Below are positions 19,932 through 29,090 of a DNA stretch of 64,000 nucleotides, in pieces. How positions within the stretch are numbered: position 1 is the stretch's first letter; each line of letters opens with the position of its first letter. The stretch comes from an uncultured Thermogutta sp. Its GTDB lineage: Bacteria > Planctomycetota > Planctomycetia > Pirellulales > Thermoguttaceae. Location of the stretch: assembly GCA_937128505.1 (NCBI GenBank), contig CAKZMM010000035.1, positions 62,001 through 126,000 on the forward strand, written 5' to 3'. The translations under genes and the position numbers were made by a program. Under the pieces are notes generated by a model, which was not told the origin of the DNA, did not search any database, and saw only the letters and a list, made by a program, of their open reading frames with translations.

Positions 19932-20169
19932 TTCCGGTGGCTCCCCGCCTGCATGCGAATTTACCGGAGCGGATTCCCTTCCTCGGGTTCACGAATGACG
20001 AGGCGGATCGTCGAGGTGTCTCAAAACGATTCGCCCCTTGTGCTGCCAAAGCCGGAGAATGCTAGCACAGCGCACCTGGAAATCTTTCCTTTTCATCTTC
20101 ATCCCAGAATCCCTCGTGCCACCGGAATGCGTTTCGCCCGCCCGTTTGCCTCGCCATCGGCGGTTCCGT

Positions 20170-20499
20170 TCAACGAAAGCTTTTTACTGCCTCTAGAACG
20201 CTCGAGTAAACTTCGAGCACTTGGTCGAGCCGGGTGATCTCCAGAATCTTCCGATTCGTAGGGTTGGATGCGGCAATTTTAAGTTCCCCGCCTTGGGCCC
20301 GCAGTTCATCCCCCAAGTCCACCAGACTGGTCAAACCGACACTATCCAGCAGTTCAGTCCGATCCAAATCCAGCACGATGCGCTGCCGGTCCAAAGCCCG
20401 AAGATTCGTTTGGAGAGATTCCGCTTGGTCCCGCCCCAATTCTTCCGGGGCATGGACGACGACAACATCGCCGAAAACTTCGGTAGCGAGCTTCACCAC
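20170..20499 (-). CDS. STAS-domain protein (anti-sigma factor antagonist type)
   Basis: 109 residues forming a single STAS domain like SpoIIAA/RsbV. The conserved phosphorylation loop is LDSVGLTSL, with S53 as the likely phosphorylated serine. Such proteins switch partners according to phosphorylation by a GHKL kinase; the partner kinase is not adjacent unless the histidine kinase at 21332 is involved, which would be unusual. It sits 36 bp downstream of the response regulator and upstream of the GspE gene, so it is probably co-transcribed with the secretion genes and may tie their activity to a signalling switch. Confidence 0.88.
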   Translation of the reverse strand: MVKLATEVFGDVVVVHAPEELGRDQAESLQTNLRALDRQRIVLDLDRTELLDSVGLTSLVDLGDELRAQGGELKIAASNPTNRKILEITRLDQVLEVYSSVLEAVKSFR

Positions 20500-20535
20500 A
20501 CGATGGCCTCCCGAGAGTCGGTTCCAGACACGGCG

Positions 20536-20961
20536 TCATGCTTCGAAGTTACCGCAGCCTGCGCAACCCGCCGGTTGTAGACTTCCGTGAGCCGGCCCAA
20601 TCAGCGACTCCACCAATTGCAACAATTCCCGCGGGCTAAATGGCTTGGCAAGCACCCGGGCAACTTTATAGCGTTGGGTCAATTCTTCAACAGCAAGTTC
20701 GTAGCCTTTGGCTGTCAAAAGCAGGATGGGCAGCTCGGCCAGATCCGGACGACTACGAATACGGGTGATGAGTCCCAAACCATCCAACCGGGGCATCTGA
20801 CAATCCGTAATGACTATATCGGGCACCGCAGCGCAAATGGCTTCCCAACCTTGTTCGCCATCAAAGGCGACTAATACATCGTATCCAGCGCGTTGGAATT
20901 TGAATTCTGCCGCCCGAAGGATTGAAACCTCGTCATCACACAGCAAAATTCGTTTGGCCAT
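20536..20961 (-). CDS. Single-domain response regulator
   Basis: 141 residues from the ATG at 20961, chosen because GAGGAG lies 9-10 bases upstream. It is a stand-alone receiver domain: acidic pocket LLCDDE (7-11), phospho-acceptor D53 in IVITDCQMPRLDG, the switch Thr in LLLTAKG, and the Lys of RVLAKPFSP. There is no DNA-binding output domain; the C-terminus ends in a short Cys/Gly tail (PAGCAGCGNFEA). It probably signals by protein contact, like CheY or PilG/PilH. The kinase gene lies 370 bp upstream on the same strand. Confidence 0.92.
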   Translation of the reverse strand: MAKRILLCDDEVSILRAAEFKFQRAGYDVLVAFDGEQGWEAICAAVPDIVITDCQMPRLDGLGLITRIRSRPDLAELPILLLTAKGYELAVEELTQRYKVARVLAKPFSPRELLQLVESLIGPAHGSLQPAGCAGCGNFEA

Positions 20962-21331
20962 GGCCCAGCTCTCCTCAATGTGGTCCACACGCCTTTAAAG
21001 ATCCATTCTGCGTGCGACTCATCGACACTTCGGGAATTTGTCGATCCAAAGTAACCTTAGCTCCACCCGCAAGTTCCCACTGGCAATTTCGATTGACAAC
21101 GTTCTCTGAAGAAGGGGAAAGTATTCCACGCTTTCCGGGGTAACGCATTTCCGAAAATGAATAGCCCTATGCTACCCGATAAAAGCCTTTCCGAAGGTTC
21201 TGGGTTTTCGTGAGGACCTTTTCTCCAAGGGCTTTCAGTTTTAAAAAGCCTTCCACCGTATAGAATATGCCTCGCCCTTTCAAAGTCTAGGTTCTCGTGT
21301 GAATTTCAGCTTTGTGCAAATACTCACGTAT

Positions 21332-22861
21332 TCACGCTTTCTCCCCGATCCAGGGTAGCTGAACGGCGAAGGTGCTTCCGGCACCGACTTTGCTGCGCAC
21401 CGAAAGCTGTCCACCATGGATATCCTCGACAATGTACTTGACCAAAGCCAATCCCAGCCCCGTGCCTTCTGCCATTTGGCGGTTGCGCTCAACGCGGTAA
21501 AATTTTTCGAAAACCCGTTGGCATTCCTCCTCGGTAAGCCCGACACCCCTATCCTCGACTTCAAAGATCACCTGCACATCCGCGAGCCGGCTTCTCAAGC
21601 ACACGCGCCCACCTGGCGGCGTATATTTGATGGCATTAGAAAGCAGGTTGATTGCCGCCTGAAGTATCAGGTCACGATCCACCAAAACCCCAAGATAAAG
21701 CGGACTGAGTTCGCTCGTTAGCTTGAGCGATTTCCCCTCGGCCGTTGGCTGCATAATTCGGAAGGCTTCCTCGAGGATTTCATTGAGCGACTGCGATTCC
21801 TTGCGCACCTGCACCACACCGGCCTCGATCCGCGCCATATTCAACAGATTTTCCACCAGTCGCTGGAGACGGTCCGCCTGGCTATTGATGACTCCGAGGA
21901 ATTGTTCCCGGGTTTCGTCGTCCTCGGCTTCGCCGTCCGCCAGCAATTCCACATAAGCCCGAATGCTAGCGAGGGGGGTTTTCATTTCATGGCTGACTGC
22001 AGACAAGAACTCTGCATGTCGCTTCTGAATCGCTTTCTGGTCGGCAATCGGCCGCAAGATCGTCACCGCAAGGGCGGCATCCTCATCCAGGTCGCCATTA
22101 CCGGGATAGAGCTTCATCACGGTTGCCTGATAAAATTGCCGCCCCCCCTCGGAATCGGTTAGCTCCACTTCTTCCGCCCGCACCCCGGAACTTTTTCGCC
22201 GTAGGATCTGCCTTAGCATTTCGCCGATACGGCTATCCGCAAGTTGCTCGGCGGACGCGTGCTCGATAGCGCTTGCCTCGTTGGTTTCCGCCTCTTTCTC
22301 TGACGAATGCTTAAGGAGCGACTGAGCTGCCGAATTGGCCAGAACGATCTCGTGGAAGCGATTGACGGCCACAATCGGCCAATCGATGGCATCCAAAATC
22401 GTCCGGATTTGCTGCGACTGTTCCACGGCTCGTCGCGCCCGAATTTCAATGGCAGCCCGCTGATGTTGCAACTCGGCCACATACCGACCTAAGTTGCTCA
22501 AGGCCTGCCGGACGGTCGCGGCAAGTTCAGACCAAATACCGTACCCTGAAAAGGAAGGCAGATTCGCCGGTCCGGTACCCGCCGTGCGAATGAAGGATTC
22601 CGGGTCACATAAGATCTTGAATTGGTCGAGAATCGCCCCTTCGAGCCGCGTGCAGCAGTAACAAAGAAATGAGACGACAATCCAGCTACTGACAAGGCTG
22701 GCCACAAAGCACGCGACATGGCCCCATATTCCCACGGAGCCGATCATTCCCGCCGAGGCTAATCCCCCCCAGGTGGCGTAACACAGGCCGAGAAAGACGA
22801 ACGGACTACCCACCGCGATGAGAGGCAAGAGCCATTGTTTTAGGGATTTCGCGGAGAACAT
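21332..22861 (-). CDS. Membrane sensor histidine kinase with PAS domain
   Basis: 509 residues. Two transmembrane helices (about 11-31 and 45-68) with almost no periplasmic loop are followed by a coiled-coil stretch, a PAS domain (about 150-255; TILDAIDWPIVAVNRFHEIV), the HisKA dimerisation helix with phospho-acceptor H291 (AVSHEMKTPLASIRAY), and an HATPase domain with N-box (NLLSNAIKYTPPGG), G1 (VEDRGVGL), F-box (FEKFYR) and G2 (GTGLGLALVKYI). The short loop suggests that it senses an intramembrane or cytoplasmic cue. It belongs to the Phobr/Walk-like class and likely phosphorylates the receiver protein encoded next. Confidence 0.93.
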   Translation of the reverse strand: MFSAKSLKQWLLPLIAVGSPFVFLGLCYATWGGLASAGMIGSVGIWGHVACFVASLVSSWIVVSFLCYCCTRLEGAILDQFKILCDPESFIRTAGTGPANLPSFSGYGIWSELAATVRQALSNLGRYVAELQHQRAAIEIRARRAVEQSQQIRTILDAIDWPIVAVNRFHEIVLANSAAQSLLKHSSEKEAETNEASAIEHASAEQLADSRIGEMLRQILRRKSSGVRAEEVELTDSEGGRQFYQATVMKLYPGNGDLDEDAALAVTILRPIADQKAIQKRHAEFLSAVSHEMKTPLASIRAYVELLADGEAEDDETREQFLGVINSQADRLQRLVENLLNMARIEAGVVQVRKESQSLNEILEEAFRIMQPTAEGKSLKLTSELSPLYLGVLVDRDLILQAAINLLSNAIKYTPPGGRVCLRSRLADVQVIFEVEDRGVGLTEEECQRVFEKFYRVERNRQMAEGTGLGLALVKYIVEDIHGGQLSVRSKVGAGSTFAVQLPWIGEKA

Positions 22862-23014
22862 CGACGATATCGCGCGCCTCGTCGGTTAGGGGCAAAACGC
22901 TTGATCGCTTCAGCGGCCTCCGAGCGAGCCCATCGGGCAAAGCCTCGGAGCCCAGAGGCAAGCGCGCTTGCTGGGGAAGCGATGAACGCAATCCGCCCCG
23001 ATCCACCGGAAGCT

Positions 23015-24349
23015 CTAATTGGTTTGAGAGCCGATCGGGTGATTGGCCGATATTTGACCCCCCAGCAGGTTGGCGAATTGGGGGCTTAATCGGGCTGCTT
23101 CCGACCAGTAAAGACTTGCAGCCTGATGCTCCCCAAGCTTGGACAACGCGCAGCCTAATAAAAAATAGGACAAGGCGTCGGTGTTGTCCAATTGAACGGC
23201 TCGTTGCAACACCGAAACGGCTGCTGCATAGTTTCCAAGCCGATACTCGGCGGTTGCTAAAACACGACACAGCGGCGAATACGCCGGGAAACGCTCATAG
23301 GCGGGACGCAAAATGCCGGCTGTCCAATGAGGATGGTGATGTCGCAAGGTAATCATCCCGCACCACGTCGCTATTTGCGGATCGTGCGGATTTTCCGCAA
23401 GAATCCGGTCAAGCAGCCTTCCCGCAGTCTCGAGATCGTGGCAAGCCAAGGCCTGGTCCAACAACTTAAGTTGCGGATGCACTTCCCAAACGAACCCATC
23501 CTCTCTTTGCCCACCGCTTACCGGTGCCAAGCTTCCTCCCGAGGGTGGCAAGTTAGCCCCCGGAAGCTGCGGAGCCGCTATCGATCCGACATTTAAACTT
23601 CGCGGAGCCCCGCCCGGTGCTCGAACCCTCTCGGAAGGAGGGAAAACCTCCGGGAAACCGGCCAACTGTCTCGACGCTGCGACGGGTGCCACGCTCCCCG
23701 GGGCCAAGGCGCACCCAGGGTTTTCGGCATTTAGCGCCGACTCGTAGCAGGCCCAATACACTTCGTTGTCAGGATCAAGCTCCACGGCCCGCTCGTAATA
23801 CGACACGGCACCCGCCGAATTGCCGAGGCATTCCTGAATCAAACCCGCAAGGGCCTGGACGCGGTCATCCCCCGGGTGGCTGGCGAGGGCAGGTTCCAGT
23901 GTCCGCCAAGCCTCGGCGGTGCGATTCTCAGTGAGCAACAAGTCCGCCAAAAATAATCGGGCTTCCAGGTGATTAGGCTGCTGATCAAGCAGGCGTTCCA
24001 ACCGGCCGATCGCCGCAACGGTATCCCCCCGTTGAATATCCTCTTGTGAAGCCTGAAGCACCACCTGGGCATGCGACCGCTCCATCTGGCGGCGGACCTC
24101 AGCCCGGCGATCGGTCCATGTCCGAGGCTTTTTGGCTGAGGATACCGAGCTTAAGCGGGAGCCTGTGGACTCGCTTTTCTTCGACGTTCCTTTGACGAGA
24201 TGCTCTCGGAAAAAGCCGCAGCCGGCTACTGGCATCAGAATCAAGCCGAGCATTACCAGCAGAATCCCCCTCCGCCACAAGCGGAAAAGTTCTGGCACGG
24301 AGGACCTGATTTTCTGAGGATTTTCTCCTGCCAAGGCCGGCCGCATCAT
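23015..24349 (-). CDS. TPR-repeat lipoprotein of the secretin cluster
   Basis: 444 residues from the tandem ATG-ATG at 24349/24346, which follows GGAAGGTGAT at a good distance; the frame is open far upstream inside the secretin gene but that part is antisense-like shadow. A lipoprotein signal (basic n-region, RRGILLVMLGLILM, lipobox VAGC) precedes several TPR units (for example GDTVAAIGRLERLLDQQPNH, AEAWRTLEPALASHPGD, NSAGAVSYYERAVELDPDN, GNYAAAVSVLQRAVQLDN). The start is 5 bp after the secretin stop, so translation is probably coupled. Position and architecture suggest a role like PilF/PilW or Tgl in secretin assembly at the outer membrane; this is inference. Confidence 0.88.
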   Translation of the reverse strand: MMRPALAGENPQKIRSSVPELFRLWRRGILLVMLGLILMPVAGCGFFREHLVKGTSKKSESTGSRLSSVSSAKKPRTWTDRRAEVRRQMERSHAQVVLQASQEDIQRGDTVAAIGRLERLLDQQPNHLEARLFLADLLLTENRTAEAWRTLEPALASHPGDDRVQALAGLIQECLGNSAGAVSYYERAVELDPDNEVYWACYESALNAENPGCALAPGSVAPVAASRQLAGFPEVFPPSERVRAPGGAPRSLNVGSIAAPQLPGANLPPSGGSLAPVSGGQREDGFVWEVHPQLKLLDQALACHDLETAGRLLDRILAENPHDPQIATWCGMITLRHHHPHWTAGILRPAYERFPAYSPLCRVLATAEYRLGNYAAAVSVLQRAVQLDNTDALSYFLLGCALSKLGEHQAASLYWSEAARLSPQFANLLGGQISANHPIGSQTN

Positions 24350-24354
24350 ACGGA

Positions 24355-27207
24355 TCACCTTCCGATACACTCCAAGGGACGGCCACCGGCAGTTTCGGTC
24401 GCAAAAACAGGATTCCGTATTCCGGAGACAGTTTGCGATGCGGACATAGTTGGGGAGCCGAAAGCGCTTCCGACTGGACCAGCAGTCTGCGGTCCAGAAA
24501 CCCAAGGATTTTGCGGCTTGCGTCGTTCGCGCGAGGCTTGTTCCCCGCTTACCGGTGTATCGAGCGGTTGCGCTAATTCCTGCCAAAGCCACGGTTCCAA
24601 GGCGCCGCTATCGAGAAGCTCTTCGGGAGACAAAGGTACGGCGGGAGCCACTGCTCCCGGATACAGGTTGTGCCAAATTTGATTCCGCAACGCGATGGCT
24701 TCGGTATTGGACGGGTCGAAATGAACGGCCAATTCCGCAAACCTTAGGGCACGACGAAGATCCCCCGTACGCCATGCGTTTTCGGCAAGGCGAAGGAAAC
24801 GTCGCGCCACATGCCGCTTTCCGAGGGGATTCATCTTATCCGCCAGCACCGCATGCCGCTGCTGGAATGAAGCGGCCGCAAGCGCCCCCTCGGCTGCCGA
24901 TTCCTCGTCATACACCAAACGCGGGGTCAAAAGCACGATGATTTCCTCCCGAACGGTCTCGTCCTTCCGATTCCGGAACAAAAAGCCTACATAGGGTAAA
25001 TCGCCCAAAAGGGGAATCTGAGTTCCTCCCCTCACCAGTTGCTCGCGGATCAACCCGCCGATAACCACCGTGCTCCCGTCCCGCACCAGTACATTCGTCG
25101 TTACCTGAGTAATATCCTTTTGGGGAAGGGTGAACCCGGCTAATTCCCGTACTTCTCCGTCGGAAAGCTCCGGATGCACCTCCATGCGAATCATGCCATC
25201 GCTGGAAACAAACGGCCGAATTCTCAACAGAGTACCCGTGTCAAGGAATTCGACGCTTTGCGATGAAGCCGTCTCGGTGAAGGTAGTGCTCACATAGCCC
25301 TGCTCTTTTCCGATTTGAATTTCCGCCCGATGTTTATTCAGCACCAAGAGCCGCGGTGCCGCAATCACATTGGTATCCCGGACCTCTTGCAACGCAGAAA
25401 CGAACGCACCCACGCTGCCGTCCAGAAATCCCACTTTCAGCCCACCATTGAACCTGATATCAGTGAGCGAACTAGGGGGGAATTCCCACCCGAATTTCAA
25501 GTGCGACCGATTTCGGAACAATTCGAAGTTGACACCGAGGCTATCGCTATCATCGAGTCGGACGGAAAGGATCATCGCCTCGATCGCCACTTGCAGGGGG
25601 CGAACATCCACCTCGGCGACAAGGCGATCAATTTGCGTCAGCACCGATTCGTAATCCCGAACGACCAAGATCTCCGATCCGGCATAATTATTGCCACCGG
25701 CCCGCGTAGAGTCCGTGGCGATGCCGATCTCCGCCGGACTCGAAACGGTCGTGACCCCCAATTGTGGCGTGAGCAAAGGCTGAACCAAAGTCTGCAATTC
25801 TTTAGCCGGCACGTAGTTGGGCCGATACACCCGCAAACCAACAGGCTGCCCAACCTGAGCGAGGCTTTCCAATTCTTCCGGCGTACCGATTAACAAATAG
25901 CCCGCCTGTTGACGTGCCACATAACCGGTGGCCTTGAGGATCGCATCCAGGGCTGTCGGCACGTCTACCCCCCGCAAACTCGCCGTGACGGTTCCTTGGA
26001 CGCTTTTACTCAAAAGCAAGTTCATATTCCCCTGCTTTGCCAAAAGATCGAGCACGGTGCGCAGGTCTTCGTCCTTTATTTCAATAATCACCTGCTCAAC
26101 CACCCCGTTCTCTTCGTTTCCGAGAAGCTCCGGTGGTTCGCCCGATCCAAGGGTGGCAGAACCGTTCGATTTTGATGGATTAGTGCGGCTTGCTACTTTG
26201 TAAATGGTTACCGTCGAGCTCGACTGGCTTGCGGCCGTAACTTGGCTGCCGCCTGAAACAGGCAAATGCTGGGGCAAGGTCGTTTCAATGCCTTCACCAG
26301 CCTGGGGTCCTGCACCCACGGATGAAGCCGCGCGAGTCCTCGCGATTTGCGGCGACGCCCAGGTGTCCCCCAATCCGGATAAATCACCTGCCGAAATTTG
26401 GTCCCCTCCGTCATTCCTTCTCGAGTGAACGATTGGGTCGACCGTTTTGGGCGAATCTATTTCCCCGCGACTTGCGCGATAATCCCTTTGATCTCTCTCA
26501 AACGAGGCGGTTGCCGGTTGGCCACCCCCGGAGGCTCCCTCTTGAATCGGTCTCGAGATCGCGGCGAAGCTCCTTCCTGCTCCGCGGAGTGCGACTCCTG
26601 CGGTTAACTCTGATGCAATCGCGTCGGAAATATCTGTCCGCTTGAGGTCGGAATTTTTTCCCGTTCCTTTACCCGCCACCGATTCGGCTGTGGGAGGAGC
26701 GGAAGCCACCGGCGGTTCAAAATCCGCAGTGACAAACGAATCCACCGAAGGCGCAGGTGCCATCGAAGAGTCTGAAAAGTAAGACAGCCCCGCAGAGTTA
26801 CACGGTCCCGCAGTGGTGGCTAAACGGACCTCCCTTGTGACCGATTGTCCCTCGGAACAGGTTGAATCCACGCCGGTCGGAACACTTCCTAGCCCTGCTT
26901 CGACCGATCCACACTCTATTACCGGCGTCTCCGATACGCCACTATTACGCGTCACGGAGAGCGAAACTGCTGCCCCCGTTGCAGGGCGCAGGCTCGCTTG
27001 GTTTTCCGAAGCCGATGCTTGCCGCGATGGGACGTCCATGGGATGCGGGGAGCCGTGGATTCCCTCGCGCATTCCCTCGCGGGCTATTGGCTCCAGCAAA
27101 ACCGGGGATAGGACCACCTGCCACGGCCAAAATACCCACGCCAAGGCGATGAGAATCCCGGCGAAGGCACATCCCACGATTAGGCTATTCCGTGCCCAGT
27201 GAGCCAT
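24355..27207 (-). CDS. Type II/IV secretion system secretin (GspD/PilQ family)
   Basis: 950 residues. An N-terminal hydrophobic signal/anchor (about 9-30) is followed by about 340 residues of Ser/Thr/Ala-rich low-complexity sequence. Then comes an STN-like/N0 domain (DEDLRTVLDLLAKQGNMNL, about 375), N1-type repeats (LQTLVQPLLTPQLGVTTV...LVVRDYESVLTQIDRLV) and the secretin core (about 610-770: VIAAPRLLVLNKHRAEIQIG, the VEFLDTGTLLRIRP strand, STVVIGGLIREQ and IPLLGDLPYVGFLFR). It forms the outer-membrane gate. The long disordered N-terminal segment is unusual for secretins and may span a wide periplasm. A C-terminal helical segment (about 800-860) resembles a TPR. Confidence 0.95.
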   Translation of the reverse strand: MAHWARNSLIVGCAFAGILIALAWVFWPWQVVLSPVLLEPIAREGMREGIHGSPHPMDVPSRQASASENQASLRPATGAAVSLSVTRNSGVSETPVIECGSVEAGLGSVPTGVDSTCSEGQSVTREVRLATTAGPCNSAGLSYFSDSSMAPAPSVDSFVTADFEPPVASAPPTAESVAGKGTGKNSDLKRTDISDAIASELTAGVALRGAGRSFAAISRPIQEGASGGGQPATASFERDQRDYRASRGEIDSPKTVDPIVHSRRNDGGDQISAGDLSGLGDTWASPQIARTRAASSVGAGPQAGEGIETTLPQHLPVSGGSQVTAASQSSSTVTIYKVASRTNPSKSNGSATLGSGEPPELLGNEENGVVEQVIIEIKDEDLRTVLDLLAKQGNMNLLLSKSVQGTVTASLRGVDVPTALDAILKATGYVARQQAGYLLIGTPEELESLAQVGQPVGLRVYRPNYVPAKELQTLVQPLLTPQLGVTTVSSPAEIGIATDSTRAGGNNYAGSEILVVRDYESVLTQIDRLVAEVDVRPLQVAIEAMILSVRLDDSDSLGVNFELFRNRSHLKFGWEFPPSSLTDIRFNGGLKVGFLDGSVGAFVSALQEVRDTNVIAAPRLLVLNKHRAEIQIGKEQGYVSTTFTETASSQSVEFLDTGTLLRIRPFVSSDGMIRMEVHPELSDGEVRELAGFTLPQKDITQVTTNVLVRDGSTVVIGGLIREQLVRGGTQIPLLGDLPYVGFLFRNRKDETVREEIIVLLTPRLVYDEESAAEGALAAASFQQRHAVLADKMNPLGKRHVARRFLRLAENAWRTGDLRRALRFAELAVHFDPSNTEAIALRNQIWHNLYPGAVAPAVPLSPEELLDSGALEPWLWQELAQPLDTPVSGEQASRERRKPQNPWVSGPQTAGPVGSAFGSPTMSASQTVSGIRNPVFATETAGGRPLECIGR

Positions 27208-27394
27208 GAGCCATCCATGATTGAAAATCGTGCCGCTTCAAGAGGCGAAAACCTAGAGCCCTCGCCGAAGACCGAAACTTCGCTCCTGGTCCGCCACCAC
27301 GTCCGTTGATTTTTCGCCTAACCCCCGTCTTTGACCGTTCCTGGAATTTACCTTCGTGAGGCGTGGACCTGGCCCGGTTCGGTTGAGTCGTGTG

Positions 27395-28225
27395 TTATAA
27401 AGTTCCTACGGAAGGTTCCTCTTCGAAATCAACCGTGCGTGATTGGCTGCCAAGGGGCGGGGATTTCTGGGAACTTGGCTCCGACCGAACTTCGGCCGGA
27501 TCCCTTTGTCCCGCAGATTCTCGCACCACTCTCGCCACTCGACCATTTACTTGCTTTGCCGGCAAATGTAATTCGTACCGTCTGCCCCGACAAACAAGCA
27601 CTACCCGATCCGGATAAACCTCTGTAAGCGTGAACATAAGCTTTTCGCCCCGATACTCCAGTTCTAGGTTTGCTGGGGGGAACCCGGGTCCGATCGCGTA
27701 GGTATTGGATCCGATGATCGCGAATTTGCATTCAGGTCCCATCACAATTGCCCGAAGTTCCCACGGTAGACTCTCGGGAAACTCCGCGGAGGAAAGGCTG
27801 GTGGACGCGCTCCCCTCACTTGAAGGGGCTCCCGTCAGATCTCCAAAAGCAAACGGATTGCTTCGTCCTGGCAAGTCGAAACGGGGTTTCATACGCGGGT
27901 CGAGGCCGATGCGTGTAAGCAGCTCGTTCCACTGCGGTTGCTCGGCATATTTTGGGCTTTGCGTTGCTGGGAGATTTCCGCCAACTTCCCGCTCGGGTTC
28001 GGTACGCACTCGGGGGAAAGGCGAGCCCGAAACCGGTGGTGCGGGATCCGCCATTGCGCCGGCACTCCCGGGCGAGCTTTCGACATTCTTCGCCAAAAAA
28101 TACTTCACTAGCAGCGGCAGCCAGAAATAGGCTGCTACCAATAATAGGACGCCCAAGGCCACCGCTTTGCCCGGATTGGCCGCAGCCTCCGCTTTCAAGT
28201 GACGCCACAACGATTTAATGTTCAT
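27395..28225 (-). CDS. PilP/GspC-like inner-membrane adaptor
   Basis: 276 residues: short cytoplasmic N-terminus, one transmembrane helix (about 21-41), a Pro/Ser-rich periplasmic linker with a GRSNPFAFG turn (the R-x-P-F element typical of PilP/GspB-like proteins), and a compact beta domain near 155-225 (LRAIVMGPECKFAIIGSNTYAIG...GEKLMFTLTEVYPDRVVLVCRGRRYELHL). That domain has the HR/PilP fold pattern that docks onto the secretin N0 domain. It lies directly upstream of the secretin gene (187 bp), as expected. Assignment rests on pattern and context. Confidence 0.75.
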   Translation of the reverse strand: MNIKSLWRHLKAEAAANPGKAVALGVLLLVAAYFWLPLLVKYFLAKNVESSPGSAGAMADPAPPVSGSPFPRVRTEPEREVGGNLPATQSPKYAEQPQWNELLTRIGLDPRMKPRFDLPGRSNPFAFGDLTGAPSSEGSASTSLSSAEFPESLPWELRAIVMGPECKFAIIGSNTYAIGPGFPPANLELEYRGEKLMFTLTEVYPDRVVLVCRGRRYELHLPAKQVNGRVARVVRESAGQRDPAEVRSEPSSQKSPPLGSQSRTVDFEEEPSVGTL

Positions 28226-28289
28226 TTAATTCATTGTTTTGATGAAGTAACGCACCGTCCCGACTATCGTTCTTTTCCCTATTTATCGG

Positions 28290-28856
28290 TTAGGCCTCAC
28301 CCCCGTTCTGACCGGATCCTTCGGAATACTCGACAAAAACGTTTAAAACCGCCTGTAACTCTGTCTCTCCGGATTCGCCTTGACTAGGGCCCCAGCGAAA
28401 ATCGGTAATCCAGACAATCTGCGCTAGATTCTCCAAATGCGCTAAAAAGGCCGCTATTTTCGAAAATTGCCCGGAACATAGCATCTGGATGGGAATCCGA
28501 TACAAGCCGCCGCAGTCAACCGGTGCCTGCGGTGATAACCGGCTTAACCGGATACCACACTGGCTGGCAAGCTGCACAAGATGGGCATAAAAGGTGGGAC
28601 ACTCAGATTCGCGGAGAATGCTCGCCTGCCATCGCTCGGTTGTCTCCGCGGCCGCCTGGGCTTCAGCAGAGAGGGCTCGCAATTGGGCCATCGCCCCCTC
28701 CATGGCCTGGCGGGCTTGCTCGGCTTGTTCCCACCGGGCCTGCCATCGGGCCAAAGCCGCCCGTTGCGGCCAGAGCACCACTAACGTCCAGCCCAGAGCT
28801 AAAGCCAGTATCGTTAACGGCAAACCGTATAAACGCCACGTAGCAGGAAGCGGCAT
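28290..28856 (-). CDS. PilO/GspM-like inner-membrane protein
   Basis: 188 residues. One N-terminal transmembrane helix (about 11-29) is followed by a coiled coil rich in Ala/Gln/Arg (RWQARWEQAEQARQAMEG). A ferredoxin-like domain with the family's closing pattern (RIPIQMLCSGQFSKIAAFL, then LENLAQIVWITDFRW) completes it. In type IV pilus and type II systems PilO dimerises with PilN to connect the platform to the secretin. The order PilM-PilN-PilO-PilP-secretin seen here is canonical. Confidence 0.82.
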   Translation of the reverse strand: MPLPATWRLYGLPLTILALALGWTLVVLWPQRAALARWQARWEQAEQARQAMEGAMAQLRALSAEAQAAAETTERWQASILRESECPTFYAHLVQLASQCGIRLSRLSPQAPVDCGGLYRIPIQMLCSGQFSKIAAFLAHLENLAQIVWITDFRWGPSQGESGETELQAVLNVFVEYSEGSGQNGGEA

Positions 28857-29090
28857 TTAGTCCCCCATCTGGATTTGGATTTGTGTAGTCCCACGAATGC
28901 CTCTTGCTTCAACGAGCTCTAAACCTAGGAACGCCTTCCATGCATAAACCGTGCATACTCGAATCCATCCTTTGCGATCAAAGGAACCACCGGTTTTTGA
29001 TTTCACGGAGCCTTTTTCCTTCCCGCGCACCCACTAATTGACCCGTTTTATTTCTCAAGCCGCACTGCGAGTCTGTTCGAAGCGAGGTTC

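Noticed and set aside
22806-23270. 154-codon frame between the TPR lipoprotein and the kinase gene
   Set aside because: It overlaps the 3' end of the TPR gene and the 5' end of the kinase gene in another frame, and its sequence is basic and featureless.
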